From Chlamydoabsidia padenii (Eukaryota > Mucoromycota > Mucoromycetes > Mucorales > Cunninghamellaceae), in the NCBI GenBank assembly GCA_025330725.1, contig JAIWND010000003.1, positions 868,001 through 932,000 on the forward strand: 64,000 nucleotides of DNA, written 5' to 3'. Positions 24,388 through 33,646 of this stretch are shown piece after piece (the stretch's first letter is position 1; each line of letters opens with the position of its first letter). Position numbers and translations under genes: made by a program. Under the pieces are notes generated by a model. That model saw only the letters and a list, made by a program, of their open reading frames with translations. It was not told the DNA's origin and did not search any database.

Positions 24388-25189
24388 TTGCGCATTATGT
24401 ATCAAAACACTCTCGCTAATATCTCATGGGGTGCTCCGAATCCTGAAACTCCTACTTATCAACATTACCGAACTGGATCAGAACAAGGACACGATGGTGA
24501 CAGCTCAACTCTTGACGAAAATGACGACTATGCTCCACTACGAATGGATAATGGGGGCGTACAACCTACTGGTAATCAAGCCAATGCTAATACTATTCAA
24601 ATGCCACACTAGATTGATCGATCTACTGATGAAACTCGTTCTTTGACCTTCACCAGTGCTGATTGAAATAAACCGTGGAAAAGTCTGGTAAAGGATCTGG
24701 TAGTCTTCAACGACAAGGGGCAAACTATAAACCTGTGAAGAACAATTTATCTTGAACCAACGTTTAAATAAAGGTCCTCTTATTCCGTCTGACAAGAAGA
24801 ATAGTCGTGGTGTCAAATGCACGAACAAGGCTCCTCCTACTCGTTATTAAACCGAACCTACACTCAAGACATTTGGATCTGGTGCGTCCAAATATGCCAC
24901 TCCTTGACCTACCTCGTATGATGGAACGATTTCATTGGGCAGCGCACCATCTCAACAAACCATCTTTCAAATCAATAATGAATTGATTACTGTTGTTAGT
25001 GCTATTTTGGTTGTCTATGAAACAAATGACTATTTTGCACTGGTCAACGAATTTGGAGCGATGCATCATCTGACTATCTCCCCTGAGATCGAATTCTCTT
25101 GCGACCAAGATTCAACAATTAGTCGCTTTACTCAAGCAGCAACAAGGTCAAGGCCAATAAAGGGTGTGGATGGACACTTTGGTCAATAG
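24388..25189 (+). pseudogene. Decayed protein-coding gene, unknown family
   Basis: A promoter-like pyrimidine-rich leader precedes an ATG near 24397 and about 70 sensible codons (NISWGAPNPETPTYQHYRT), then a stop at 24610. Downstream, other stretches look coding but fall in different frames with several in-frame stops: around 24740-24850 and 24935-25189, the latter containing TIFQINNELITVVSAILVVY. Introns cannot reconcile the frames because stops interrupt the coding-like blocks themselves. I do not recognise the family. It could instead be two short real ORFs. Confidence 0.35.
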
Positions 25190-25349
25190 TATAGGAATAT
25201 CCCCTTTTTATAAATAGTTTTATATATAGTTTACAAAGCTTTTTCCATTATTCATTCTTTAAAATAAATAAAACTGTGTCTTGATACTTGTTTTATTGAA
25301 ATGTCCGTTGATCATGACATGTCGATCGACAATGGGTGTGGGGGGTAAA

Positions 25350-25363
25350 GCGGGATTTGAATT
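25350..25363 (+). promoter_or_regulatory. Recurring GCGGGATTTGAAA motif
   Basis: GCGGGATTTGAATT, in the spacer between the decayed gene and the deaminase gene. Confidence 0.45.
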
Positions 25364-25762
25364 TCAAAGCACTCGGCATGAACAACATACTTCTTTTTTT
25401 TTCTTTACAAACGGTCCCAACTCCGAGATGAGACAGAGTGACCATGTGGGTGGCATGATAGGTTTTGCCAGTACTGAACGTCATCAGACCCGACCTAATA
25501 GAAACGGCGACGGACAGGGTCTTTTCGATCTTGGTTATGTAATCCAATGGGAGCCAATCAGATGCGTTTGGATGATTATGAAAGAAAAAAAGTTCTTTCC
25601 ACATTTTCATCTTTTTTTTTGATCCACTCTTATTCTACATGTTATTGGTAACAAGAAAAGGGAGTGGTTTTAATAAGATGCGGGGTGTGGTGGAGTTTAT
25701 GTTATAGGGATTGCAATGGAGACCAACGAGTTCGATTAGAAAAGAAAGGCTTACCCGCAAAA

Positions 25763-25776
25763 GCGGTATTTGAAAC
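25763..25776 (+). promoter_or_regulatory. Recurring motif (variant), deaminase promoter
   Basis: GCGGTATTTGAAAC, 161 bases upstream of the glucosamine-6-phosphate deaminase start. Confidence 0.45.
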
Positions 25777-25936
25777 TAAAACCGACGTATCCCTCTAAAA
25801 AATTGATCACGTTGGAGAGTATATATTTTGCTCTTTTCTTTCTTTCTCTCTTTTTCTTTTCTTTTTACTTTATACTTTTTTTTTACAAAACCTTTTTTTT
25901 TTTTTTTACTAACACAAAACCAAACCACTCTACATT

Positions 25937-27277
25937 ATGAGATTGATTATCCGTGAAGATTACACTGAAGTCAGTGACTATATTGGTAAGTCCGTGTCAT
26001 GAAGACAATAGTAATGGGGCATGTTAATACATGGGTCAATTTTGGAACCCTGGGGTAGCTGAATACACAACTTAACACTCTTTTAATTATAATTATTACT
26101 CATTAGCCAACTACATCAAGGAACGTATTAACCAGTTCCAACCTTCTGAAAAACGACCCTTCGTGCTGGGTCTTCCTACCGGCTCCTCTCCTATTGGTGT
26201 GTACAAAAAGATAGTGGAGCTCTACAAGGCCGGTGAAATCAGCTTCAAGCATGTGGTGACCTTTAACATGGATGAATACGTTGGCTTACCCCGGGACCAT
26301 CCTGAATCCTACCATTCTTTCATGTGGAAGAACTTGTTTATGCATGTGGACATCAAGCCTGAAAACGTACACATCTTGAACGGTAATGCCCCCGACTTGG
26401 ATGAAGAATGCAAAAAGTATGAAGCGGATATTGCTGCTGTGGGTGGTATCGAACTTTTCTTGGGTGGTATTGGTCCTGATGGCCATATTGCCTTTAACGA
26501 ACCTGGATCTTCTCTTACTTCTCGTACTCGTGTCAAGACTTTGGCTTATGAAACTATTATTGCTAATGCCAGATTCTTTGATGGTGATGTGAACAAGGTA
26601 CCTAAATTGGCTTTGACTGTGGGTGTTGCGTAAGTTAAGAAGAAGAAGAAAGGAAGGGTGATGATGTATTGACTGACTCTCTCTTTGTGTGTGTGTGTGT
26701 GTGTGTGTGTGTAGTACTGTCATGGATGCTCGTGAAGTGGTGGTGATCATCACTGGTGCTCACAAGGTAAAGTTAGACTGATGTCATAAAGAATGAAAAA
26801 AGATAAAGATTATCTATTATTATTATTATTCTTAACATCTTTTTTATTATTATTAGTCTATTGCCTTGGCCAAATGTATTGAAGACGGTGTCAACCATAT
26901 GTGGACAGTCAGCTCAATCCAACTTCACCCTAAGGGATTGATCGTATGTGATGAAGATTCAACCCTCGAACTTCATGTGAAGGTAAGAATCGATACTAGT
27001 CAACAACAAAAAGAAAGAATACTATCATATACTCATCTTTTGATTCATCCATATAGACAGTTAAATACTTCAAGTCAATTGAACATGTCCATCAAGTCTT
27101 GATTGGTACAGAAAACTTGGGATTACAAGGTAAGGAAATAGGATAAGAGTATAAAACAAGGAGTACTAACGAATGGTGATGATCATTTATCCTTTAATAG
27201 GTGGTGTAAAACAATTGAAGTCAGCAACCAACCCCAGCAGTCGTCCTAAGACTCCTATGAATGCCCCTCACGAATAG
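25937..27277 (+). CDS. NAG1: Glucosamine-6-phosphate deaminase
   Basis: Converts glucosamine-6-phosphate to fructose-6-phosphate plus ammonia, the last step of GlcNAc catabolism, in the cytosol. Exons: 25937-25985, 26107-26629, 26715-26766, 26857-26982, 27057-27129 and 27201-27277, giving 299 residues. Family landmarks are [16 protein letters not shown] (phosphate binding), FNMDEYVGL with the catalytic Asp, and [17 protein letters not shown] with the Asp-x-His and Glu of the active site. Intron 2 ends in a (GT)n tract that runs straight into the acceptor. It lies head to tail with a hexokinase-family kinase 500 bases downstream, which suggests joint use. Confidence 0.96.
26691..26712 (+). repeat. 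(GT)n microsatellite abutting a splice acceptor
   Basis: Alternating GT run directly before the TAG acceptor of deaminase intron 2, in place of a usual pyrimidine tract. Confidence 0.85.
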
Positions 27278-27777
27278 TTTTAGTCTAGTTTTATTTAGTG
27301 ACATTCCCCTCTATTGTAATTATCATTTTATACATCCATATACACTTGCTTCTCTCTCTTTATCTCTCTTCTTTTTATATTTGTTACATAATAAAGACCC
27401 CTCAATTATTCACACACACACACACACACACACACAGGGACTTGTACTCCACCAGTATTGTGATACTGACTTTTTTTATTATTATTATTTATTTCAGAGT
27501 GAAAAAGAGGGACCCTTACTTTATTGTACCTGATTAAAGATTTGTCCTCTTGTCTGTACGACTTTTATGAATGCAACTCATCAGACAAATCAGTGGATCC
27601 CCTATAATGTATGAAGACTCCACTTGGGGAAAATTAGATCGTCCTTCCAAAATTGAGAATTCTATAAATTTCAACATCCGCCTCTCTTTCTCTCTTTCTT
27701 TCTCTCTTCTCTTTTTCTCATCCGTATCTCAGTACCCTCTTTCATTATTATTATCACCATTTTTACTATTCTTATTC
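27278..27777. other. Spacer between deaminase and sugar kinase
   Basis: Contains a (CA)n run at about 27412-27436, 3' UTR-like sequence and a pyrimidine-rich leader before the kinase ATG. No copy of the recurring motif was seen. Confidence 0.55.
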
Positions 27778-29807
27778 ATGGCGACACACTCACCAAAACC
27801 CAGCACTACTTCCAACTCTTCTTTATCATCCATCGTCATACAACCAATGTCATCACCAACACCCATGACTTTGGTGGACGTCGTTACTACTTGTTTTGAA
27901 CTTACACCAAGTCAATTCCAAGCACTTGTTAAAGGTTTCCAACAAGACTATGAAAAGGGACTGAACACGGCTGAAGCCAAAGGGCTAGCGACGATGATCC
28001 CATCCTATGTGACACGACTACCGACAGGACAAGAACAAGGCACATTCCTCGCACTGGATTTAGGTGGTAGCACACTTCGGGTTTGTGCTGTGCATCTATT
28101 GGGACAAGGTAAAGTCAAGGTGGACGAAATTAAACGATCGATTGGCATGACAGATCCATTGCGTACTGGGGAAACTGATGCTTTTTTTGATTGGATGGTG
28201 GATACGGTGGATCTGTTACTCAAGGAATATCAATTGGATACCACTGATGATACTTTGGCTATGGGTGTCTCTTGGAGTTTCCCTATCGAGTAAGTAATAA
28301 TCAAATGGGGGGGGGGTGAGTGGTTATAAGATGATGCTCCCCCATGCATGATCTAAATTGGAAAAGGGGGGAACATCAAAAAAAAAAAAAAAAAGTTAAT
28401 GCGGGGCGGGGAAATATGCAGAATAACTAACTAATTGACAAATCTCTCTCATTCTCTTCTCCCTTTAGTCAAACAAGTTTATCCGATGGTAAAATTCTTC
28501 GTATGGGTAAGGGGTTTGATCTACAAGGTATTGAAGGCCAAGACCTGAAAACTCTATTCACCGATGCTTTTAAAAGAAAGGTAACTATAGAAATATATAT
28601 ACTGGATTCATGTGATCTTGACTAATATTTATGTGGAGTAACTAGAATATCAATGTCAAGGTGACGGCGCTGATCAACGATACTGTGGGTGTCCTTGTGG
28701 CTCATGCATACCATGATCCTGATGCACGTATTGGATTTATTTATGGTACAGGAACAAATGCCGCATATCCTGAAAAGATATCGAAAATAGTAAAACTGGG
28801 ATCTGGCTATCAACAACAACAAGATCAAGAAATGCTCGTCAATACAGAAATCGATATATTTGGTGATGATGATTATTTACCCCTGAATCGCTTTGATCGG
28901 GATTTAAACGACAATCATAATCAACCCTATTTCCAGCTGTATGAAAAAATGATGTCTGGTGCTTATCTTGGTGAATTGGTCCGCTTGGCTGCTCTGGAAC
29001 TAGTACAAGCCAAAGTGCTCTTTGATGGTCATATTCCATTGGAATTCAAGGAAATGTATAGTTTTGAAACTAGTCAACTCAGTGAATTGGAAAGGTAATA
29101 ATCATTCAATTCTATCAATAAGACTTTTTTTTTAACTAACATAATCAAATATTCTCTTTATGACACACGTAGTCGATGTGATGAATCCCTGGATATTCGA
29201 TTACACCAACTTGGATCGGCATTAACATTTACAGCTCCGACAGATTATCAACCGACAGAACAAGATTTGGCAACAATGACAATCTTATGCACAGCAGTGG
29301 CTACCCGTGGCGCTAAATTGGCAGCTGCAGCTATTGCATCCCTAATAGAACAACAACAAGATCTCTTACAAGATGAAACTAAACCCATTATTATTGGCAT
29401 CAATGGATCAACTTATGAATTATATCCTCAAATGCCTGAAAGGATTTTGGCTGCTTTATCTGAATGGTTTGGTCCTACTATAACAAGTCGTATACGATTG
29501 GACGTGGCAAGGGATGGTGCTAGTATTGGTGGTGCTTTGATTGCTATGTTATATGCTGAAAATAGGCAAGTTAAAAAGAAAAAGAGGTGCGGGGGTGGGA
29601 CCTTAATAAGAAGGGTGAGAAATACTATATATGTACTAATGATTTGATGTATGTAGAACGGAAAAAACTCAAATGGAATCATCCTCATCGGCTGTCAAGG
29701 ATAAAACTATACGTAACCCTTCATTATCTGCATGTTTCTTTCGTTGGTGGGTCCCTCTTAAACAATGGGTACGATCTCGACAAAGACATTCAAAAGAGAA
29801 GGCATAA
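27778..29807 (+). CDS. Hexokinase-family sugar kinase, probable GlcNAc kinase (NAG5/HXK1-like)
   Basis: ATP-dependent sugar kinase of the eukaryotic hexokinase fold. Exons: 27778-28289, 28469-28580, 28646-29094, 29173-29565 and 29657-29807, giving 538 residues. Motifs: FLALDLGGSTLRVCAV (phosphate 1), GVSWSFPIDQTSL, GKGFDLQGIEGQD, the catalytic Asp in ALINDTVGVLV, IGFIYGTGTNAAY, and RDGASIGGALIAML (adenosine loop). GGSTLRV instead of the glucose-kinase GGTNFRV, plus the adjacent deaminase, favour N-acetylglucosamine kinase; this is inference. The last intron has a GC donor (AG/GCAAGT, 29564-29570). The C-terminal 45 residues form a basic Ser/Trp-rich extension not usual for hexokinases. Confidence 0.87.
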
Positions 29808-30006
29808 ACTCCTTTTCTTTTTTATTTTATACATATCATTCCTGATTCCCCTCTTTTTTTGTACTACATACCTAGTCTAGTTTTATTCCCCTCATATATC
29901 CCATCATGCATTCTAATATATCCACATTCATTTTATTAGTCAATTAGTTAGTCAGTTATATATAAACAATAAAAAAACTACGTTATATTATATTCTAATT
30001 CTAATT

Positions 30007-31472
30007 CTATGGTAATAATATTTTGGCCATCAAACATTCATGATCGCTTCCAAAATGCTGATTGGGTTAAGCAGGGTGGATAATGTCTTTTAGTGGTAAC
30101 ATCAATATATCCAGGATAACAGCCTGTAAAGGGATAAAAAGGTAATCCAGGGTTCCTTTAAACACATGTGCATAGTTTGTATAATCAGGTTCACCTACAT
30201 TATACGCATCATGATCGGTCATTTGCTGATGTCGATCCCATAGTTGTTTATGCCGACTATATACACTTTGCATCTTTTCGTCAGGTCCAAGGAGGTCAAG
30301 TAATTTATGTGTATCCACCAAGTCGTCTGTGGTCGTCGAAGAGTCGATCGAGGGTTCATCATTATAAGAGGGTCGTCGAGTGGTTTCCAGAATCTGTAGG
30401 TGTTCATCCGTAAGTGATCAACCAGTGACAATCGAATAAAATGGATCACTTGGTTGTGTATTAAAATCTATATATAAAAGATATGTTAGTCAACCCGCGT
30501 TAGCCCCCCCCATCAAAACTTACCACCCAACATGAGAGGTACCCAATGATCCTTTCCAGGCAGTTCTTTTTGAAGGTTTAACAAATGATGGATATAGATC
30601 AGACCCTGACGACACCTTTCATACGTAGACGGAGGACGCCAATATGAATGCGTGTTACCGAGAATCACCCCTGACCTACCAAGTCCATTGCTTTCTACTT
30701 CTTTAAAAGCCAGTGCCACCAATTGTCCGATATTCCCAGTTGCCTGTGTCGGTTTGCATGAATTGTCAGTGTCATAGTCTATCGTGCGATATTCGATCTG
30801 GTTCCATGCATTGCTTTGGTAACCAATCAAACACCCATGTCGTTTCGTTTCGTGTCTATGGAAGAGCGTGGTATATCTTGATTTAAATCAGGACGTGAGT
30901 AGTGGTAGGTTATATGTCGTTGTTTTCACTGCCCTAGTTTCGCCAGTGCTTCCTTGTAGAATTCGTCATAGTTATCCACCTCTAGCATATATTTAAAAAG
31001 TCAGTGAGTGAGTCAGATTACAAGCAAGAGTCTGTTTTACCTTGTAAACACATTAGATCTGGTTTATAGTAGGTCATTTCTTCTATCAACATTCTTCTTT
31101 GTGTTTTCTATATAAATATATAAAAAGAAGTCGTGAATGAGTACATACCCTGTCTAACCATAATGGCACCTTACCCATTTCAGTATATCGCCTGCAGTAG
31201 GATGGATAAAACGTTGACAAAGTATTTGCGCCAAGATCTAAAGAATCATACAGTTAGTTCTACATGATGCTTTATCTGTTTGTTTGTTTGTTTTGCGCAA
31301 CTTACGTTGTATGTCATGAGGGTAAAGGGTCGATGACGAAAAGTGAACCGCCAAGTACGACGGAAAGGTTTCGGCTGTGATGATTGTGTTGGTTGTGTCT
31401 GTGATCGTTTTTTTTTTCTTCTCGTAGCGCCCTTTTTTCTTGACGTCGTTGTTCTATCACTGCAAGATCCAT
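30007..31472 (-). pseudogene. NGL2: Ngl/Angel-type CCR4-like RNA exonuclease, disrupted
   Basis: Endonuclease/exonuclease/phosphatase-fold mRNA/rRNA processing nuclease. Six exons are clear: 31472-31306, 31237-31175, 31107-31041, 30981-30930, 30876-30524 and 30467-30007. Conserved pieces include FTLMTYNILAQILC, CLQEVDNYDEFY, HGCLIGYQSNAW, SGVILGNTHSYW and the catalytic GDFNTQPSD formed across a splice. Three lesions: a 10-base A run in exon 1 (plus-strand Ts near 31408-31417) puts the N-terminal reading one base out of frame; a TGA interrupts a TG-x-SLTDEH stretch at about 30418-30420; a TAA at 30067-30069 precedes the catalytic FGSDHECLMAKI motif, which is still readable to a normal stop at 30007. 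The splice sites are intact. Sequencing error could explain the A run but hardly all three. Confidence 0.75.
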
Positions 31473-31542
31473 GTTGAGTGAGTGAAAGAAAGACAAAATA
31501 AAATAAAAGAAACAGCGAGATTATGATTTTCCACCTAATTGA

Positions 31543-31555
31543 ATTGAAATCCCGC
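31543..31555 (-). promoter_or_regulatory. Recurring motif (variant), nuclease promoter
   Basis: On the minus strand GCGGGATTTCAAT, 71 bases upstream of the disrupted nuclease start. Confidence 0.45.
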
Positions 31556-31706
31556 TGGGACACACCCTTTTGAACTCTTCCGTATCAAACTTGATCTGTT
31601 ATTCACTTTGTATTTATCAAAAAGTCATACATACAACAGGTAGCACTTGTAAAGTGTCGTTCTCCAATCAGGGGATCCTCCTGGGCAAGCTCATGCAAAG
31701 GAACAT

Positions 31707-31721
31707 CAGGGATTTAAAAAT
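31707..31721 (+). promoter_or_regulatory. Recurring motif (weak variant), RING-CH gene
   Basis: CAGGGATTTAAAAAT, 115 bases upstream of the preferred start of the RING-CH gene. Confidence 0.3.
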
Positions 31722-31835
31722 ATCAGAGTGATCGGTGGTTTAAAAATGTGGCGGAACCCCTCCCTATTTCTCTCCTTTTTTTCTTCTTCTTTGTTCTTGT
31801 ATGGATGTTTTTATTACCACCATTACTACAACTCA

Positions 31836-32672
31836 ATGTCACTAGAAGAAGAAGAGGCAGAAGAGCAGCAACAGCAACCTACAAACACACATACTCCACC
31901 TTATTCAACTAATCTCACACAACAACAGAGACAACGAACAAGTTGTTTGGTATGCCAACACCATGAACCACCTACACAGAAAACACTAGGACCCTATTTA
32001 CTTCAATATCCCCATCGTGTCTACTGGATTACCTTGTGTACTTGTAATCGCATGATTCATACTTGTTGTCTATCAACACTTGTACAACAAAAGAATAACA
32101 ACGGTGATAAATCCCACACTCTTCTGATTTGCCCCTGGTGTCATTACCGTTACCATACAGGCTGGCGACTAAGATGGGTCCGAGTGATGGAAATCTGTGT
32201 ACACCTATCAAGCCTTGCTTCTGTCATTGGTTTGGTCTATGGCTTACTTTTTTTAGGGGGGATATTGGATCAACTAGGATTAGGAAAGGATCTCGGCACC
32301 AAATTGGACGGTGACGAAACCTGGCAAGATCATGAAATGCAAGCCATAGCCGATTGGTTGACTCTGGTACATCTCGTCACGGCACTAGCAGGGGAAGCAC
32401 TTTTAGGCTTAGTATACATCGTCGGGGTGTGCTGGATTATTGGGTCTCGGCGGACTTTGAACATGATTCATGCAATTCTCTCTATTGATCTGGGTTGGTT
32501 GGATAAATCTCGGGCATGGTCTGATTGCTTTTACTATGGATTGCTCTGGTTTGTTTTGGTTTGCTTTGGTTTGGTCATAGGCACTTATTTGTTGTTTTAT
32601 TCTTGGATCTGGGCGGTGGGATTCCATTTTATGTGTCGGCGGATTCTCAACGTGCGGAAATCGATTGGCTGA
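31836..32672 (+). CDS. RING-CH/RINGv-type membrane protein (MARCH-like)
   Basis: Single exon, 278 residues from the preferred ATG; an in-frame ATG at 31746 would add 30 residues, but that stretch is pyrimidine-rich and reads like a 5' leader. A Gln-rich start is followed by a Cys/His zinc-binding domain: CLVCQHHE, CTCNRMIHTCCL and CPWCHYRYHTGW, with RINGv-type spacing. Three or four hydrophobic spans follow (SLASVIGLVYGLLFLGG; TALAGEALLGLVYIVGVCW; LLWFVLVCFGLVIGTYLLF). This architecture is that of membrane-bound ubiquitin ligases of the MARCH class; the target is unknown. The tail ends in a basic RRILNVRKSIG. Confidence 0.78.
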   Translation: MSLEEEEAEEQQQQPTNTHTPPYSTNLTQQQRQRTSCLVCQHHEPPTQKTLGPYLLQYPHRVYWITLCTCNRMIHTCCLSTLVQQKNNNGDKSHTLLICPWCHYRYHTGWRLRWVRVMEICVHLSSLASVIGLVYGLLFLGGILDQLGLGKDLGTKLDGDETWQDHEMQAIADWLTLVHLVTALAGEALLGLVYIVGVCWIIGSRRTLNMIHAILSIDLGWLDKSRAWSDCFYYGLLWFVLVCFGLVIGTYLLFYSWIWAVGFHFMCRRILNVRKSIG

Positions 32673-32909
32673 CCTTTATAATCTCTCTTTGTATAATATA
32701 TCACTCACTAGAATAGTTTATTGTGTATTAATTTTAATAAAAACCCTTCTTTTTTTAATTTATCAATGTTGCCCACGCTTGCTTGTCTATCAATAAAAAC
32801 CTATACGATACAAATGAACGATGTTCATATATATACAATGAAACAGATCATGTATTTTTTTTCTTCTTCTCTTCCTCACTCACTTTTTTTCATTTACAAA
32901 ATACCTCAA

Positions 32910-33497
32910 ATGAACATGCTGACTCGACCTGATCAAGACAATAATCAAGCGTGGTTTAATCAGAATCCAGACCATGACAATGATGATAGCGATAGTGTCA
33001 ATTCCCATCGTTCGTGGACTCCTGAGATTAAGCCTAGGCGCAGATTCTCAACAAAGGAAACCAAATATCTCGAAAAGGAGTTTGAAAAATTCAGTAACCC
33101 CTCCAGCGAGACCTTACAAGACATTGCTCAAACCATTGGTACCACCCGTCGTATCATCACCACCTGGTTCCAGAATCGTCGTGCAAAGAAGAAGAGAGAA
33201 ACAAAGGTGATACAAACCAAGACCAAGCGGGCAAGAAGAAAAAAGAAGACGAGCGGCATGAATGCGGAGCTGGAAAATACCACTTCTGGTACTCCCGCTG
33301 AAGATCCCCCTTTGTATGATACCACTTGTTATGTCGAGCCATCTTCCGACTGGTACGTGTGGTCGTCTTACCCTATTATCTCTTGGTCCCAGTCACTTCC
33401 TCATTCGCTGTATCACTCTGATGGTTTTTGTCCACTTCCACAATGTTGTTTGGATGAAATGTGCACAGGTATACCATGTGCTTTCCATTCTTTCTAA
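32910..33497 (+). CDS. Homeodomain transcription factor
   Basis: Single exon, 195 residues. Acidic Asn/Asp-rich N-terminus; homeodomain at about residues 43-102 (RRRFSTKETKYLEKEFEKF, then the recognition helix IITTWFQNRRAKKKRE) with the invariant Trp-Phe-x-Asn-Arg; then a strong basic cluster (KTKRARRKKK) likely to be a nuclear signal, and a Cys/Ser/Tyr-rich tail. The homeodomain is the typical 60-residue form, not the TALE form. Further in-frame ATGs lie upstream at 32838 and before, but the chosen start follows a compact leader. Target genes cannot be told from the sequence. Confidence 0.88.
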   Translation: MNMLTRPDQDNNQAWFNQNPDHDNDDSDSVNSHRSWTPEIKPRRRFSTKETKYLEKEFEKFSNPSSETLQDIAQTIGTTRRIITTWFQNRRAKKKRETKVIQTKTKRARRKKKTSGMNAELENTTSGTPAEDPPLYDTTCYVEPSSDWYVWSSYPIISWSQSLPHSLYHSDGFCPLPQCCLDEMCTGIPCAFHSF

Positions 33498-33646
33498 AAA
33501 TAAAAAAAGTCGAATGATAGTCCTTTCTATTCCAATGAAATAAAGTCTTTACACATGGAGTTTACAATGATTAATAGTATTGATTGTTTATTGTTTACAT
33601 AGGTATATATAGAGTAAAAAGGGGAATATCTATAACTACACCAGTT

